Shown: positions 35,455 to 48,335 of the stretch, one piece after another
Layout: each line of letters starts with the position of its first letter
How positions within the stretch are numbered: the stretch's first letter is position 1
Source of the DNA: Alnus glutinosa
Taxonomy: Eukaryota; Streptophyta; Magnoliopsida; Fagales; Betulaceae
Assembly: GCF_958979055.1 (NCBI RefSeq)
Contig: NC_084888.1
Coordinates: 379,501-443,500, forward strand
Direction of reading: 5' to 3'
DNA: 64,000 nucleotides
Notes under the pieces: generated by a model
Databases searched by the model: none
The model's input: only the letters and a program-made list of their open reading frames with translations
What the model was told of the DNA's origin: nothing
Made by a program: the position numbers and the translations under genes

Positions 35455-38400
35455 ATGTTGAAGGTCTCGTGCAATGTGACCATGGACCAAATAGCCCTAG
35501 CCCAATGCGGCTTCCTGGGCCGGCCCATGCCCTTGCCCGCTTTCACTCCCCGGAGAAAAGCCGCCGTTTCGGGCCGTCCGCTGAGTAAAGCTCCGGTCCT
35601 AGCCGTCGTTTCGGACCGGGGCGGGTTGGGGCGGGCGATCGTGTCCGGGTCGGGGAGCCTGGCGGACCGCTTGAGGCTGGGGAGCTTGACGGAGGACGGG
35701 TTGTCGTATAAGGAGATGTTCGTAGTGAGGTGCTACGAGGTCGGGATCAACAAGACCGCTACAGTCGAAACCATTGCTAATCTCTTGCAGGTTCAAAACA
35801 GAACGAGAAAGTTCATATTTTGATTGAACTGGGTTTGGTTTAATTTCGACTATTTTGTGGTTTTATGGCGCATTTTTGGGTCTTTGGCATCTGGGTTTGT
35901 TGGTGATCTTCTCTTTCACATGCATTTGCAAGTGTTTGTTTTGAATTTTGGAGGTCATAGTTGAACTTTTGTTCGGATTGTTTCAACTGGGTATTATTGT
36001 TTGTTGGTTTTGCTCTTTTCTCTCATTTGTACAAATTTTTCTTTTAAATGTAAGAGATAGCAAATCTTGGATTCTCAGCAATTGGGATATGTTCTAAATG
36101 TCCACGTCTGTCTCTGTCCATTTCTTTTTTCATGGGAAAGTTATGTGGGTGTCAAGTCTATTGATTGTTGGCAAATTTTTTGCTTGCTTAGACCGGTCGC
36201 TCTGCTATAAAACTATCGATGTATGAACATTTTCATCTGCTTTCTATTACTCTGTCAAGTCGCTTGTTGGGCTGTAGACTCTGCCTTCATTGCATTTGCT
36301 ACCATACTGGAATTGAATTATTTTTATTTGCTCTTTTTTGGATTCTATATAAACTGTGGAATGCTACAATGAGCGTGTAAATTCTCAACTACTATCAGTT
36401 AGGGAACTGCTGATAAATTTAACTTCCCAAGCTTAGTATTTGAAGTTTAGGTTCTATTCTCTTTGAAGCTTCCCATTTAGTAGAACTTAGGTTTCCCTTT
36501 CAGATTCTTTAAAAAAAAAAAAAAAAAAAATCATTTTGCAATTTTTCATTCATCTTATTGCACGGGAGGAGATTCCTTTTACCTTAAATTACACTTATCG
36601 AATTGAATGATTGGCTTTTCTCAAAGAATATCAATATAATTATTTCCTTGCAAATTTGTGATGTAGGAGGTTGGATGTAACCATGCTCAGAGTGTTGGAT
36701 TTTCAACAGATGGTTTTGCAACGACCCCCACTATGAGGAAATTGCATCTCATATGGGTGACTGCTCGCATGCACATTGAAATCTACAAATACCCAGCTTG
36801 GTATTTTTGTTCTTCATATTACAATTTTGGTTTCGAATTCTTACATGATGATCTTTATTTTGATAAACATTGGTGGTGGGACAGGGGTGATGTAGTTGAA
36901 ATTGAAACGTGGTGCCAAGGTGATGGAAGAATTGGAACTAGACGTGATTGGATAATCAAGGACTGTGCTACTGGTCAAGTAATTGGAAGAGCGACGAGGT
37001 GAATGTTAAGCTACTCTTTCTTTTTTACTTTCTTTGCTTTGCAAGCAAGAATTGTAAGTTTAAATATACAGAGTGACGATATATAATGAAAGCACTTTCT
37101 TAGACTTCTAAATGGGGCAAATGTATACATGCATCATTAGCTTGACCAGATTTCACCCAAACTTCCATTATCTGACATTCAAGTTCTGAGTCACTTCGTG
37201 GAGGATTATTGGGTGTACTTCTGGATGGTTTTGGGGAAACGCTATCTTTTTCCATTGCAGTGTTAACTACTCTTGAAAGCATCTTGGATATAAATCTCGT
37301 ATTTTCTGTAGCTGAAAGTTTTAGTCAAACTATTACTAAGCATAGCCTTGTTTTCTTTGGGGGAGAATGTGTGCATATAGAAAGTTGTGGAACTTCTCTG
37401 CTTGTCCATGTGATTTGTATTGCAACAAAAAAAAAAAGGGTTAGATATATTTATCTTTATCACGTATGGTAAGAATCATGCATCATAGCTTATGTCAGAT
37501 TGCTGCAAGATGTAGTTGTTTATGCTTTAATACGTGCAGAGACCAGTTAAGAGTACCCACTGCATTACCATGTACATTGACACAAATGTAGCACCTGTGA
37601 AGTAGAGCTTAATAGTTAAAATGGTATTATGTTGGTGCCTTGCAGATGCCTCGATAAGAATGGAAAAGAAAATTCAAACCAACCCTACAATGGCAAACAT
37701 TTGATAAAGTATTGAAAGGAATTTTGGTAAAATTGAAAATTGAAAAGTGAAAATTGAGAATTATTTTGGTGGGGGTCCACAAGAAAATTTATTTGGTTAA
37801 GAAGTGTTTTTGGAAAGCAAAAAACTTACAGTTTTTTTTTTTAAAAAAATTGCGTCTGTTGGAGCTAGCCCGCACAGGTAGCTGCTGGCACCCATGTGAA
37901 GACTGCCAGACAAATTTGGCGGCCACCATGGAGCCACCAAACGTGGTGTCCGCAACCATCACAGTGGCTGCCAAACATAAATAGGCCCCCATGTAGATTG
38001 GTGGCTACCGATCTGCAGGACATAAATAGGCCACCATGTAGATCGGTGGCTGCCAAACAGATCAGCAGCCACCATGGTGGCCACTGCAATGGCTGCCAGA
38101 CATAACCAGCAACCCATGGTAGTCGCCATGCAGGTCTAGTAGCCACCGTGAGGCTGTCACGCAGATCTGTCGATGGCTGCCAGATAGATTCGGTGGCCCG
38201 ACATTGGCCGTCATGCACATCTGACAGTGGCCACCACGGGGCTGCTACACAAATCGGTGGCCACCTGGCAGCCTCCATCTGTAGAAGCCAGCCTCCACTT
38301 TTTTTAATTTCTTTTTCTTTTCTTTTCTTTTTTTAAAATAACAAGATCAGCCTTCAGCCTTGAAAAATGTGTGTATTTGAAAAAAAAAAAAAACAAAAAA

Positions 38401-41400
38401 AAAAACCTATATTAAAAGGTGTGGGAACCTTGTTAAAAAGTGTGTAATTTTTTTTTTAAAGAGTATTTTGTGTATTATGTTCTGTTTTTTGAGAAGTATT
38501 TTGCTATTTGTTTTGAAAAGTGTGTTAATGGTGAGACCACATTTGAAAAGCCATTTTAGTAACTTTTGTCTGAAAAGTCTTTTATAAATTTTGAAAATTG
38601 ATAAGTGTTTTTGAAAACTTTGCCGCATATTCTACCTTGACGTTAAAATTCTACTACAACTTTCAATTCCTTACTGTAGTAGCATCTACGCAAAAAAGAA
38701 AATAAATGAAGCCACTTAGATAGGTCAAGAGTTATCCTGTTGGAACAAAATTAGTCGTTAAACCTGATGGTTCTCTTGACCATTGACATATGTTAGTCTG
38801 GCTGTGCGCTAGAATGTGCTTGCTTCAATTATCCATCTTGATCTTTTCCTTCTATGTGGGTTTTTTTTTTTTTTTTTTCCAAAAAAAAAAAACTTTTTGG
38901 TAAATAATCAATCTCGTAAAAATTTGAAGATCATCTTTGTGGAAGCTATCAAACATCTGTTGTCAGATGAAGTCAACAACATGACTCTTAGCAATGCTTG
39001 ACATTATGTCTAACTTTGTCTATCTGATTTGAGACGTATTCTCTAAGTTTAACGTGTGAACCTTATGTTTCAGCAAGTGGCTCATGATGAACCAAGACAC
39101 CAGACGACTTCAGAAAGTTAGCGATGACGTCCGAGAAGAGTATTTAATTTATTGTCCACGCGAACCCAGGTAGATATATTTGTTTGCTCTAGGCCTAAGA
39201 TATCAGATTTTCTCATTAATAGTTGTATATAGTTTATAAAATGTAATGCATATGGAGTATTGGCTGTCATAATTGACGTTTGCAAGATGACATGGTTTTT
39301 CTTGGCATAATTTATTGTCTGATTGTTGAAACCCTTTTGCTCACTGCTTTGTCATATTGAATTGGAAGGAACTAATTTATTTACTGAGCTGTGGAGGAAT
39401 AGATAGTTTCACAATACACAGGTTTGAGGTGATTCCTTTTCTGTATTTGTCTGAGATACCAAATTTCACTGCACTGTGATTTCTGTACAAAGAAATGAGA
39501 GACTGAGAGAGCATTTTGAAAATATAGATGAAGTAGTTGGAAATGCATTAGATTATAAGATGCATAACACAAGATTATGAGATTTTTTTTTTTTTTGGCC
39601 AAGTAATTGTAAGGAGATGAGGGTGAATGAGCTCCATTAGTGAACTCACAGCTCCGCCCCAAAAGGTACCTTAAAGTATGAGAAATAGTTAGTTGTCATG
39701 ATAGGCTGACTAAATCATTAATGAAGTTAATGAAGAGTTGTAGATTCAAACATATCAGAAGACACTAGTGTACAGTTGGAGAAACTGTGTTTTTGTAAAT
39801 TCTGTAGAGCTGGAGAAACTATATGATGGTGGGCCGGCAGAGACCAGCAAAGACACCGTAATTATTTAATGAATTTTAGTATTATTTCGTTCTTTGTTTT
39901 GATTTAGATAATTAAGGTTATTTTGGTATTTCAATAATGGGATTGTTACCCAAAAAAGCAAGTAGGGAATTGAATAAGAATATTTTCAGCAGCCGTTCTT
40001 TTTTTGAGATGAGACTTCTCAACTCAATGGTGTGACTCCGTTGTATGATTCGTTGTGTGTGAGTTCTTCTTGCTTGATATTGTTCTTTCTCACTTATCAA
40101 TTCTGTTAATTGTTCGTGCGCACTAAGCCAAAGTTCTATTGTTGTTATCTGTGTCAAACCTACGCTGTGTCACTATATGGTTTTGTAAATTCAAACTTGT
40201 CTCTACAATGACAAACATTTAATCATGGAAAAGGACATTGCTTCAGAAAAGGCTCAAGAGTTACGCATTACACCTCCTACCTCAAGGAAAAAACACTATT
40301 CTCTCTCAACACTCTTCAAATCAGTGTCATTAATCATGTTTGATTGAAATAAATATTTACTGTTATTTTACTGTTATTTTACATTTTGAATTTATTCTTT
40401 TTTTTTTCTCTCTCTCTCTAAAAAAGCTCTACTGGTGATAAAAGATTTTACTAACATGAAGCAGTGCCTATTTCTGTTACTTTATCTACAACATAGGTCC
40501 TAGCACTGATTAAATTTTATGTTACTGGAAATTGTCTACATGCAATATGGACTTATGACTTCTCTTTAGGGGGGGCTTTAGATCTTTTCTGTTTTCTTTT
40601 TGTGGGGAGGTGGAGAGGTTGGGGTTTGGGAGAAGGGACCTATTTTCATGTCTCACGAACAATTTTGAAACTTCTGAAGATTGTGCTAGATATTGATACA
40701 TTACAAGATATGATTGGGAAAATTCCAATGGATATAACTTCGGGGTACACAGCGTTTATAGTTCAAGTCAGTAAATTCTGCTTAACTTTAAAGCTCTAAA
40801 TGTCATACTATTCTTATTCACATTATGGACTTTGAGTGGCATTTTTTTCATTTTAGTTAATTGGTCTTGTTTGGCTTTTGTAGATTGGCAATTCCAGAGG
40901 AGGACAGTAGTAGCTTGAGAAAAATACCAAAACTGGAAGATCCTGCTCATTCTTCGAAACTGGGACTTGTGGTAAGATCATTTGGTTCATCTAAATTCTT
41001 TGCACAGTTTTCCAAGTTCTCAGTATGCTTTTGGTTTTATGCAGCCCAGAAGAGCCGATTTCGATATGAACCAGCATGTTAATAATGTCAGCTACATCGG
41101 ATGGGTTCTGGAGGTTGGTAGTAGTCACCTTTTATATATATTTGGGAACTCTTGTTATACAGATGCCGATGCTTCTTTTATTTTTCTTTTTCTAATCCAT
41201 TTTTTAATCAAAAGTAATCCTCATATAATGGAGCAACTGATATGTTTGGGTCTCGGCATTCAAGGTTTGAATTTGCTTATGTGGAGCGTTCCCATCAAGG
41301 AGGCACTTCACTTTATGGCAATTATTCTTGCCTAATGGAGCATTTCTTTGCTTTCTTTGGATTCTTACTTCTTTGCTGATTTGTTAAATTAAAATAAGAA

Positions 41401-41840
41401 GCAGAAAAACAAGCATAAAAAGAAAAGCTGATAGATTAATAATCTTTTCTTCCCCACTAAACTATAAGCTTCATTCTTATAATGACTCTTGTTTGTCTTG
41501 TTGCTGATACTTCCTGTCGATCTTATAAAGCTGATAGATTAATATATTCTTTCTACGGCAGAGCATTCCTCAAGAAATCATTGACAGCCATGAACTGCAA
41601 ACTATTACCTTGGATTACAGGCGGGAGTGCCAACATAATGACGTAGTCGATTCACTTACAAGTGTGGAACCAGTTGGGGATGCTGAAGCAGTTTCTAAGC
41701 TTCAAGGAACTAATGGGTCTGCCGCTGGTATGGAAAACAAAGAAGATTTACGTCGGTTTTTACATTTATTGAGATTGTCTGGTGATGGTCTAGAAATAAA
41801 TCGAGGACGCACCGAGTGGAGAAAGAAACCAGCCAGATGA
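35455..41840 (+). CDS. FATA: Acyl-ACP thioesterase FATA, plastidial
   Basis: Seven exons encode 371 residues: 35455-35790, 36667-36800, 36885-36998, 39074-39169, 40884-40971, 41045-41113 and 41562-41840. All introns are GT-AG. FATA hydrolyses acyl-ACP, mainly oleoyl-ACP, in the plastid stroma and releases fatty acid for export to the endoplasmic reticulum. Residues 1 to about 50 are rich in Ala, Arg, Pro and Ser and resemble a transit peptide. Hot-dog domain 1 starts at LTEDGLSYKE and includes FVVRCYEVGINKTATVETIANLLQ, CNHAQSVGFSTDGFATTPTM and EIETWCQGDGRIGTRRDW. Domain 2 carries the catalytic DMNQHVNN (D263, N265, H267) and YRREC (E301, C302). The D-N-H-E spacing matches plant thioesterases. 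The ATG was chosen because the transit peptide follows it; an in-frame TTG upstream is not needed. Length and motifs are complete, so the gene is probably functional. FATB is excluded by sequence and lack of its membrane anchor. Confidence 0.96.
37861..38290. repeat. Degenerate GGTGGCTGCCA repeats in FATA intron 3
   Basis: Within the 2.1-kb third intron (36999-39073), about 430 bases consist of degenerate units around GGTGGC(T/C)(G/A)CCA and CAGATC(T/G)G, such as ATGTAGATTGGTGGCT and ATGTAGATCGGTGGCTGCC. They are GC-rich compared with the rest of the intron. A long ORF on the minus strand is a by-product of the repetition. Confidence 0.65.
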
Positions 41841-44267
41841 TATAATTTAGTCGGCTCTACGTACCTTTTCTTGCTTTAACCAGTTTTCTTAGTGTTATTT
41901 CATCTAATGTCTTTTTCCTTTTTTTGCTCCAAAGTTGTTGTCATTTTTAAGAGCTTTGTATAAACTCTCATTGCATCATTGCAGACAGAGATTGCCATGG
42001 GAGACTCCAAATTTTCGGTTAGATTGAGAGAGAGAGAGGAAGATGTACTTATGATTTTTCGTTCGTACACCTTCCTCAAACTTCACGAGTCAATTTTTGT
42101 ATTTTTATTTTATTTTTTTTCATGTGGTACTTGTATTTAAAAATCTTGGTAACCTACACTCCATTGATGAATTATATTAGCCTAGTTTTTCGTGAGTAAA
42201 ATATGTTTGGAGTGTACAGTTTTTACTGCGATCTATCTTTCTACAAGTTAATGTGATAATTCATAATTGATAAAATGATTAAGAATAAATAGTTGACAAA
42301 TGAATCACTAATTAATTAATTCGATGTCATATTTTTTGTTTAATTATGTCATCAATTATAGGTTGTGGGGTTAGTTTATAAGGCAATTTGTAATAAAAGT
42401 CATCTCTAACAGCTCCTCCTTGGCTTCTTAATACTGGTCCCAAAGGTCAAGCCGCCTGTTCGTTGTTTTCTTTTTTCTTGGGTTTAATTTTTTTTTATTA
42501 CGTTTTATTCTATTCTTTGGGCCTTAGTATGCATTCTGACTCCTGGCCCGAAGAGATTTTGTGACATCAATGCCTTCATTTCCTTGACCTTTGTCCGTTG
42601 GACTGAATGAGGACAACAATGTTTTGTTTTGCTTCAAATTTTTGATAGAAAGAATTAATTATTGAATTGACATGCGATTTTAGAGCATATGATTTTAAAA
42701 ATACATGTAATTTGAAGGACACATGTTAGTTTAATAGATTAATTTGTAAGAATTTCTTTCTACTCAATTTGAAGAAAAACTTAATTTATCCTTATTTCAA
42801 ACTAGTGACTTGGGTTACATGAATCATTAGAGCATCCCCAATGAGCTCTCTAAAATTTCTCCAAGTTTCAGCTAAAAGAATTTACTTTTACTTTTTTAGT
42901 TAGCCATTTTTCAAACATCACACAACAAACTCTCTAAAACTATTTCTCTATTTTAACTAAATATATATATATATATATATGATTTTAGAACAACCACTTC
43001 ATATGTGGGGGAGAAAGAGAGAGTGTGCAAAGGTAAATATAAAAACACAAAAAATTGGAGTAGGGAATGGATTTTGTTCTCCATATTTGGCTTGTTACGT
43101 GTCTGACAAGCTCTAAAATGGATATATATATATATAGGAAAATAAAGAGCAACCTCTTATCTTCAACTGCTCATCTTTTCATCTAGTGGTAAAAAATTTT
43201 CGCTTACAAGCAATCGGAAAATTTTTCGCATATATATAAATGTCATCATTTTCATCCATTTAATCCAAGGGGTCATGAAACCACGTACCAAAAAATTTAC
43301 AAATTTCTTCTGTTGCCATCAGACAACATTATCACAAGAACAAAATTAATAAAAGATTTCATGGCCCATGCAAAATTAAACAACATAATTTCAATGGATC
43401 ACCAATATCATATTGATCAAGTTGTTGATGAGGTTTATTGAACACGCCTAGCTAGTTGTTTTTAATAATAATAATAATATAAAAAATATATATATTATAA
43501 GCTTAACATGGACTACTCTGCACTAACTCAAGATCGGTCTAGCTAGAGATAACATGTTTCGTAAGCTTGAATATGGCTGGGTTAGTTGAGCCCTGATGAA
43601 GCCTGAGTTGAACTTGACCTAGCTAGCTAGGCAATAACAACCATGCTAAAAAAAAAAAAAAATGAAAAGAAAATAAAGATGAAAAGAGTAAATGAAATTA
43701 GCTATCACAATATTATATCTTCTTGTCTTCGCGCTCAATTTAGGGTTCACTTTGCATATACAAACCATATATGAATTTATGATCTGACAAACATTTCTTT
43801 GTGAACCAGACTTCTTACTGGAGAAACTTGGCAAAATAGGTTATTTGCGTGTACCCCAAGAGTCCAAGACCTATCCGCAGTCTACATTAATTGTTTAGGT
43901 TTTTCAAGCCACCACACCATAGCTGAAAGTTCCACCAGCTCAACCTCTCTACTTATGGTCTAACCCATGATCAGATCATTCCACGTAAAAAGATAATGCC
44001 TCAAATTTAATGAATCGTACAACTCGATCCGTTTTATTCATTGGGTCATGATGACAGCAGAAGAGAAGTCGCCAAATTGTTCCCATTTGTGAAAATCAGA
44101 AGATTCAGAAAAACCTAATATCAAAACAATCAAAGAAATTATGGGCCATGCAAAATTAAATACTAGATGATCAACATGGGCCACCTTATCGTTCTATTCT
44201 CTAAAAACGATTTAATTTCATTCCTAGACCACGTAACAAAGGGTCCACTCAGTTTCTCAAGTTGCAC
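41841..44267. other. FATA 3' UTR and spacer
   Basis: The first 200-300 bases are the likely FATA 3' UTR. From about 42830 a MITE-like end (AGAGCATCCCCAATGAGCTCTC) appears, but I could not find its partner. The section 43261-43390 resembles 44045-44150 upstream of the first small secreted-protein gene, including CCATGCAAAATTAAA. Confidence 0.5.
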
Positions 44268-44273
44268 TATAAA
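44268..44273 (+). promoter_or_regulatory. TATA box of small secreted-protein gene 1
   Basis: Part of TGCACTATAAATT, identical to the TATA context of the second gene at 48286-48298. It lies 84 bases before the ATG. Confidence 0.65.
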
Positions 44274-44351
44274 TTAGGGTGGCCTTGAAGCAATTCTCTC
44301 CATGCAAATTAAACGCAGCTAATTATTCTTAAGACACAGAGATATAGAGAG

Positions 44352-44714
44352 ATGAGTATGGAGAAGAGTACTAAGGCTTCGCTCTTTTTGGTCCTCTTAC
44401 TTGCGGCATTCCTGATTGGTACGGAAGGAGGAAGGGATGTTCCAAAGAAAGATAATGTGTACCATCCTCAGAATTTCTTGGGCTTAGGCCTGGGTTGGCC
44501 ATTTCTTGGCGGATGGCCTTGCTGGAACCATTTTTTCGGATTCCCTGGTGGTATTGGTGGTGCTGGCAAAGGCCTTCCTGGTTCTGGTCCTGGTCTCGGG
44601 GGTCTTATTCCTGGTCTCGGAGGCCTTATTCCTGGTATCGGAGGCCCGGGCCCTAAAGGTGATGGGGGCATCCCTAAAGCTGATATTAATGGAGCTAAAG
44701 GCACATCTCCATGA
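44352..44714 (+). CDS. Small secreted Gly/Pro-rich protein 1
   Basis: A single-exon gene for 120 residues. Residues 1 to about 27 form a signal peptide (SLFLVLLLAAFLIGTEG), so the product should be secreted, perhaps to the cell wall. The mature part starts with GGRDVPKKDN. It then has an aromatic, Trp-rich patch (GWPFLGGWPCWNHFFGFPGG) and a low-complexity tail with GLGGLIP repeated three times with small changes, followed by GPGPKGDGG. Only one Cys is present. It is clearly paralogous to the gene at 48336: the same leader pattern, TEGG at the signal end, FF/FG centre, GPGP..GD tail and shared promoter words. I do not recognise a named family, and enzyme motifs are absent. The second in-frame ATG, two codons later, could also be the start. 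Confidence 0.72.
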   Translation: MSMEKSTKASLFLVLLLAAFLIGTEGGRDVPKKDNVYHPQNFLGLGLGWPFLGGWPCWNHFFGFPGGIGGAGKGLPGSGPGLGGLIPGLGGLIPGIGGPGPKGDGGIPKADINGAKGTSP

Positions 44715-44927
44715 CCAAATGCAGCTACTATATACGCTTGTTTCTATGGTGCCTAATATAATGGTGTCTTTACAAATTAAAGTAAAATAAATAATGAGCC
44801 TTCAACGGGAAGTGGCCGGTTTGGGGTTGTACGTTCTGCAGCCATCTGTACATGTGGCTAGCTAGTGCTAAGTAATGGAATATATATGAGTAATTAATTA
44901 AATAAATATGCTATAGCTATGTTCTCT

Positions 44928-44931
<4 letters not shown>

Positions 44932-44994
<63 letters not shown>
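44932..44994. repeat. (CT)n microsatellite
   Basis: About 31 uninterrupted CT repeats, some 220 bases after the first small secreted-protein gene. Confidence 0.95.
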
Positions 44995-44996
<2 letters not shown>

Positions 44997-46299
44997 GATT
45001 GATGACGTACGATACGTGCTTAATTGCAAAATATATATATACACGAAACACGATTAACTCCTGAAGAATGCGAAGAAGGTATGGTTTTTGCTGCACTAGA
45101 AAGGATCTGAAAATTAGAAAGCTACATACTTGTTAAAACTATAAGTCAGAATATTACATGTGTGTAAGAGTGACTGCCCAATTAATCCTGATTACCTTTA
45201 GGGAAAATAAACTATAGTAACATAAAATTAAAGACTTGAGCAATCTTCAAGCTTGGTTGGCATTTTTATTTATTTTATTCCCAGTTTAATGAGCATATAT
45301 AGTTTAGCTTGAGCTTGTACAAGAACATTTAAGCTGCTTGAAGATTCATACTTTGCTACAAAGTCGCGAATGCATGCTTCAGCTAATTTTATTTCTGGAA
45401 AACAAATGATGGAGTTAGCTATCAGAATAAAAATTAACCTTTGAAAAATTTACGCATAAACCACGAGTTTGGATGGCCTTTCCACTCACCTTTTCAGATA
45501 TATATATATTACAAGCCATGCATCATTAATGTCTATGAAATTTAATTATGCCGCAACCTCCTGAGGTTAATAGGCCTTTCCAAGTGATAGGAGATTTGAT
45601 AACGATAAAAATCTTTTGTGATAAATTGTGATTTGTTTCCTTAAATTAAGGTACGTATTGGTTTACCTTAATTTTAGAGATTTGTTTGTATTTGAAAATA
45701 TTCAAATCACTTGTAAAACTTTATAAATAGAGTATTGTATACCATCAAACCATCAATGAAAGATATAATAAAAAAACTTTTAACATGTAGACCTATAGAT
45801 CATAAGCCAAACTACGTACTTAAAATCTTTGTGTCTTCCTCGATCTCTTTCCTTTCATCATCTTTTTATTTCATTATGAAACTCTATAAGATTTACGTGA
45901 TTTTTGCACATGCTCAAATTTTAACTTGTGAGCTTCTATTGCTGAGATTTTAACTTCCATGTTGAGATTTAACTGATCCTTACATATGCTGCAATGATCA
46001 GCCCTTCATTGATTGTGTTCCTCATAAATGTAAAATAGCAAGGGCTAATGTATATGCACAACGTACCTGTTTGTGTACGTACATGTTTAATTAGAAGAAA
46101 AAAAAAGGGACCTGTTTTTGTGCCATTTAATGAGTTGTGAATTCAAAGCAATGACTTCGGATACAAACCCGTAACCACAGTTGAGAAAATAATGCAGGCT
46201 AGTTTTTTAGTAGATTAGAATGAGTAATATCTTGTGGTTCTAATATCAAATGAAGGTAATCTTAATTGGTAGCGTTAGAAAGCTTATTCATAAGGTTAC

Positions 46300-46826
46300 A
46301 AATTCATATAATTTCATGAATATTTTTTAATTCCAATGTTTATCGAGTCAAAACGAGCCGTCAAAAAAAAAATACAAAAACTGTTCCTAAGAACCTCGAT
46401 TGGAGTCTCGATCGATTGGTTCTTGTTTGGAACAAGTACCAAGTCCGAGACATTCGTTCGGCAAAAAATATTCATAGCATTTTTTATCACTATTCTCATC
46501 CAAACGAGTTAATTAGTAGTTTTGTCCAAACAAAATCGCGACCGAATGTTTTAATTACGTGTTTTTAGCAAGGTTGCGACTATGTTTTAATTTCTATATA
46601 AACCTCGTAATTAGGACGGCATTAATGGCCGGAGTTTATGTTTGTTTTCTCTTAGCTTTCATTAAGAAATACTCAAAAGGTTTTGTTTTCTTCTACATTC
46701 TTGCATCAATTCCATGATTGAAATATTCTTGGTTTTGGAAGAAAGAGTTGTGAAATATTGTGCATTGCTTGGTTTTTGCGATCCACTACACCCCTTGCTC
46801 TAGCTGCATGAGTTAGTATCAGAGCC
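46300..46826 (+). mobile_element. Possible LTR end with primer-binding site
   Basis: GTTAGTATCAGAGCC at 46812-46826 matches the initiator-Met tRNA primer-binding site of plant LTR retrotransposons (TGGTATCAGAGC) with one change. Just before it the sequence ends in GCTGCA, and about 210 bases earlier there is a TATA-type CTATATAAACC. The layout fits the end of an LTR and the start of an internal region. No gag-pol remains follow, so it would be a decayed fragment. The left end is a guess. Confidence 0.4.
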
Positions 46827-48067
46827 AATATTATATGCTAGCTGCAATATTAGAAAAGCAGGCAGTTGTGTGCCGTTATAAGCACCCTACATCGATCCCT
46901 AGCTACCTCCCAAATTAAATATTAATGTACTTACAAATACGTACGTAGTTGGGTTTCTTGGCCGAGATCGTGACCAACCTCCTACCTCCATCTGCGCAAT
47001 TAAAGTTCCCTAACTAATGGTCAAGTTTTTGAATTACAAGCAATGTTCGATATTGTTCTACTTAAATGATCGATAATGCTTCAAGAGCATTTCCCTTTCT
47101 TGACCCAAATCCATTGATTACTCTTTCCTTTTTTTTTTTCTTTTTTAAGATGGGAGAACAAACTTACAAGAAAGAAAAAATACAATTAGGACTGGCCGGG
47201 CAACCCAAAATTTAAACTAAGAACGAAAATACGTAGGGGCAATGCTTCTGAAGATGCGGGCTCAATTTGAGGCACGGATACCACAAAACCGAAATCACTA
47301 GTAAAGGTGATATTTGAAGTGTATTGAGTCATAAGGACCCAAACACCATTACAATGGAGAATAGGAGAAAAAAAAAAAAAAGAAGAAAAAAGGGAGGAAC
47401 AAGAAAAACAATAGCATAAACAACACAAACACAGAACATCAGCAACTGGTGTTCACGAAGCCATTAATGAAGTTACCATATAATCCTATCAATCAATCAG
47501 AGTATAACTCAATATATACGACAATAATAGAAAGAGATCATATAGCCCAAGCAAACTTAATTAAATACCATTCCAGTACGTTAATTCGTTGTTAATTCAT
47601 TCATCAAAGAAGTTCTCTCTCTCTCTCTCTCTCTCTCTATTTCTTGAGCTAGGATTGATTTCATGAGGCCAGATGAAATTAACTTGCATATACATATGCT
47701 TCTGTTCATGATGTACTGCGAAGACAAGTGCTGGCTCATAGAATAGGTTCCAGAGTCCAAAAATTTTGCACAGAGAAAACCAGATAAACTATTTATTTAG
47801 CACCTTCAAATCAATTTTATTATTAGTCAGAGGTTTACCATAAAAAATAAAAAAAATAAAAAAAACACTATATTGAACATATATGTAGCTATAATGATAT
47901 AGGATTAAGTTAGCCTATATATATATATATATATTTATTGATCATTAGTTTTTGTTTAATGTATATATGCATTATTTTAAGGCGTGGGAGGATGTCTAAC
48001 GACTCTAACCTTCTATTTTCACCTGCTAATCCTTTCAGATCCAGCTTTTCTATTCCTTCACACCATG

Positions 48068-48103
<36 letters not shown>

Positions 48104-48290
48104 CATCACCTAGGAGGAAATGCTTTAAACCACACCATGATTAATTTGTCCATGCATGGGCCACCTATAATTAATTGTATCAACAACGACAATCGAAACG
48201 ATCGATCTAGGAAGCGCCCCATGCAGAGACCATTTAATTTGGTTGCCAAACCAAAGTAACAAAAGGTGCCGTCATTTTCACCACCTGCAC

Positions 48291-48296
48291 TATAAA
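48291..48296 (+). promoter_or_regulatory. TATA box of small secreted-protein gene 2
   Basis: TATAAA within TGCACTATAAATT, the same context as gene 1. It lies 45 bases before the chosen ATG; transcription is expected to start near 48320, which argues against the ATG at 48315. Confidence 0.65.
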
Positions 48297-48335
48297 TTGA
48301 AAGAATTCACCACCATGCAAAACACACAGATTTCC

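Larger units (their letters stand above)
44715..48285. other. Spacer between the paralogous genes
   Basis: It contains a 63-base (CT)n run (44932-44994), an LTR-like segment ending near 46809, a (CT)n run at about 47617-47638 and (AT)n at 48072-48102. No other gene is recognised. Confidence 0.5.

Noticed and set aside
37865..38278. 137-codon Trp/Ala-rich ORF on the minus strand
   Set aside because: It lies inside the degenerate repeat array of FATA intron 3 and is explained by the repeats.
42835..43125. Possible MITE beginning AGAGCATCCCCAATGAGCTC
   Set aside because: The start looks like a known type of MITE end, but no matching inverted end or target duplication was found downstream.
44468..44790. 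Long ORFs in other frames and on the opposite strand across the Gly/Pro-rich gene
   Set aside because: They come from the GGT/CCT repeat structure of the tail. Only the 44352 frame has a signal peptide and a paralogue.
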